From assembly GCA_964480425.1 (NCBI GenBank), contig CAYZPY010000134.1, positions 1-6,947 on the forward strand: a stretch of DNA of 6,947 nt. Direction: 5' to 3'. How positions within the stretch are numbered: position 1 is the stretch's first letter; the number at the start of each line of letters is the position of its first letter. A model generated the notes under the pieces. The model did no database searches. It was not told the origin of the DNA and was given only the letters and a program-made list of their open reading frames with translations. The position numbers and the translations under genes were made by a program. The DNA comes from CAYYMD01 sp964480425. Lineage in GTDB: Bacteria > Planctomycetota > Phycisphaerae > SM23-33. This document shows positions 5,664-6,947 of the stretch, piece after piece.

Positions 5664-6577
5664 CTATTGGGCGTCGACCTGGGTGGTCTTGTAGTCCTCG
5701 GCGGACGGTTCCGCCACCGCCTGGATGAGCATCTCGATAATGTCGTCGGGCGAGAGCCCCTCTGCGTCGGCGTTGAAGTTGGTGAATATTCGATGCCGCA
5801 TCACGGGCCTGGCCACGGCGCGGACGTCCTCGGCGGAGACGTTGAACCGCCCGTGGAGCAGCGCCCGGCTCTTCGCCCCCAGGATGAGGTACTGGGCCGC
5901 TCGCGGACCCGCGCCCCACGTGAGGTAGTTGCCGATGAACTCCGGCGCGCTGGGGTCGCTGGGGCGCGACGCGCGGGCCAGACTCACGGCGTAGTCCACC
6001 ACGTGCTGGGAGGCGGGTATCTTGCGGACGACCTTCTGAAGCGCCAGGATGTCCTGCCCGGTGAGCACCGGCTGGGGCTGACCGGTCACGTCCATCGTGG
6101 TGGTCTTGGCGATAAGACGCTCCTCGGACCGCGAGGGGTAATCGACCTTGACCATGAACATGAACCGGTCCAACTGCGCCTCGGGCAGCGGGTAGGTGCC
6201 CTCCTGCTCGATGGGGTTCTGGGTGGCCAGAACGAAGAACGGCAACTCCAGGTCGTAGTTTTGCCCCCCGGCGGTGACCTGGTACTCCTGCATGGCCTGG
6301 AGCAACGCCGCCTGGGTCTTGGGCGGCGTGNNNNNNNNNNGCGGTTGAACGACAGATGAAGAACGCGCGACAGGGTAGAGATCATCATGGTCTTGGCCAG
6401 TCCCGGAACGCCCACCAGCAGGCAGTGCCCGCGAGAAAGCAGCGCCTGCATCAGAAGTTCGATAACGGCGTCCTGTCCTATGATGACCTTGTGGAGCTCG
6501 GCCAGCATCTTGGCCTTGGCCTTGTTGAGGTTCTCGATTATCCTCACGTCCGCCGGGGTCTGCGGCGACTCGCTCAT
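5664..6577 (-). CDS. moxR: MoxR-family AAA+ ATPase, interrupted by an assembly gap
   Basis: MoxR ATPases are chaperone-like AAA+ proteins that often act with von Willebrand factor A or DUF58 partners. The N-terminal 79 residues include VIIGQDAVIELLMQALLSRG and the Walker A GVPGLAKT at 56-63, ending at LHLSFNR. The 221 residues after the gap begin TPPKTQAALLQAMQEYQVT. They contain the sensor-1 region LATQNPIEQEGTYPLPEAQ and the LDRFMF segment, and the lid signature WGAGPRAAQYLI. Walker B (usually ADEINR) falls in the Ns. The two halves are in different frames across ten Ns, so the gap length is arbitrary; family alignment suggests about 48 missing residues and a protein near 348. ATG 6577 is chosen over 6598 because AGGAG lies six bases upstream. 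No DUF58 gene follows; the next gene downstream is convergent. Confidence 0.9.
6331..6340. other. Assembly gap (10 Ns) inside moxR
   Basis: Ten undetermined bases join two sequence blocks. The moxR reading frame ends in a complete Arg codon at 6341 and resumes at 6329 in a different frame, with conserved residues missing between. The run is therefore a placeholder for a larger gap of perhaps 140 bases, not a measured length. Confidence 0.95.
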
Positions 6578-6689
6578 GCGTTTCTCCTGTGAAGGCATCG
6601 TTCATCCATTATTAATGCTCACTGAGGCACAAGGTTACTCGATTTTTCGCACGGGAAAAAGGGCGAAGGGATAGTTGACGGATTGCGGA

Positions 6690-6724
6690 TTGACTCGTTG
6701 ATTCGTGTATTCGGCATTGATTCG
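6690..6724. repeat. Clustered TTGAYTCG repeats upstream of moxR
   Basis: TTGACTCG (6690-6697) is followed directly by TTGATTCG (6698-6705), then a degenerate GTATTCGG (6707-6714) and an exact TTGATTCG (6717-6724). A weaker TTGACGGA lies at 6675. On the moxR strand they read CGARTCAA. The cluster is in the AT-richer stretch between moxR and the edge gene, about 115-150 bases upstream of the moxR start, where an activator or repressor could bind. Confidence 0.4.
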
Positions 6725-6757
6725 ACATTTTTACACCCCTATGGCGGGCGAGTTTCA

Positions 6758-6946
6758 TCATTCGTCGTTTCCGATAGGAACCCGGACCCGACAACAGACC
6801 AGGCGGGCAAAACGCGGCTTGCCAGCCGGAAACTCGATGCGCTTAGCGAACTCGTGGGCCTTGCGAAAAATCCCGAGTTCGCCTTCGGCTTCAACGAGCA
6901 CCTCCGCGCACAGGACGGCAGCCCCTGCGGGCACGACAGGCCGCCG
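6758..6946 (-). CDS. Possible C-terminal end of an unrecognised gene (edge partial)
   Basis: A minus-strand frame is open from the window edge for 62 residues. It includes VVPAGAAVLCAEVLVEAEGE, LGIFRKAHEFAKRIEFPAGK and RFARLVCCRVRVPIGNDE, and ends in two consecutive TGA codons (6755-6760). If real it would be upstream of moxR in the same orientation, 180 bases away. Strand is uncertain. A + strand frame over the same bases is also open and protein-like (KLDALSELVGLAKNPEFAFG) with higher third-position GC, but I find no good start for it. No family is recognised in either reading. Confidence 0.3.
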   Translation of the reverse strand, partial: RRPVVPAGAAVLCAEVLVEAEGELGIFRKAHEFAKRIEFPAGKPRFARLVCCRVRVPIGNDE

Positions 6947-6947
6947 C

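Noticed and set aside
5502..6359. Long + strand open frame opposite moxR
   Set aside because: The minus strand encodes clear MoxR motifs; the + frame is Gly/Arg/Val-rich with no recognisable domain and runs into the N gap.
6741..6947. + strand frame from ATG 6741 to the window edge
   Set aside because: It is Ser/Thr/Arg-rich and typical of a shadow frame; other frames over the same bases look more like protein.
1..6947. CRISPR array, tRNA, rRNA, insertion sequence or prophage
   Set aside because: No regularly spaced repeats, cloverleaf-like segments, rRNA motifs or transposase/integrase signatures were found on either strand.

Overview
The window is GC-rich, with AT-richer intergenic stretches, and carries a dense set of bacterial protein-coding genes on both strands. 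No rRNA, tRNA, CRISPR array or transposase gene was found. The gene families point to a member of the Planctomycetota, perhaps a Phycisphaerae-like lineage: a helix-turn-helix domain fused to a receiver, a MoxR ATPase, and a small coiled-coil protein. This assignment is inferred from gene content, not from a marker gene. A run of 10 Ns and two apparent single-base indels in homopolymers indicate a draft, probably metagenomic, assembly, so broken genes should be read with care.

Left part, + strand (1-3030). The window opens in the C-terminal end of an Acr3-type arsenite efflux permease. A complete MntP-type manganese exporter follows behind its own candidate promoter. Next comes an unrecognised gene broken by a stop and at least one frameshift (906-1341). 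A 56-residue charged coiled-coil protein then overlaps by four bases the start of a 468-residue protein. That long protein joins an N-terminal zinc-ribbon/SAM methyltransferase to a C-terminal spermidine-synthase-like domain. A possible 23-codon ORF with an AGGAGG box lies just beyond.

Middle (3031-5663). A poorly coding stretch ends in a GC-rich hairpin and a long inverted repeat that abuts the stop codon of a minus-strand receiver/HD-GYP response regulator, a predicted cyclic-di-GMP phosphodiesterase. Its 5' leader holds an 8-bp inverted repeat touching the ribosome binding site and a perfect 12-bp palindrome. A divergent regulator on the + strand joins an excisionase/BldC-type helix-turn-helix to a receiver domain and is frameshifted at 5218-5224. 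Beyond it, the convergent intergenic region contains nested inverted repeats and a 16-residue ORF behind a near-perfect Shine-Dalgarno sequence.

Right part, minus strand (5664-6947). A MoxR AAA+ ATPase gene is interrupted by the N gap. Family knowledge says the missing segment is about 48 residues including Walker B, so the true gap is near 140 bases. A cluster of TTGAYTCG-like repeats lies upstream, followed by the possible end of another minus-strand gene at the window edge.

Functionally the window looks like metal/metalloid efflux, methyl/aminopropyl-transfer chemistry, and a divergent pair of response regulators. I see no clear previously undescribed multi-gene system. The most unusual elements are the methyltransferase/aminopropyltransferase fusion and the structured convergent region with its tiny ORF.
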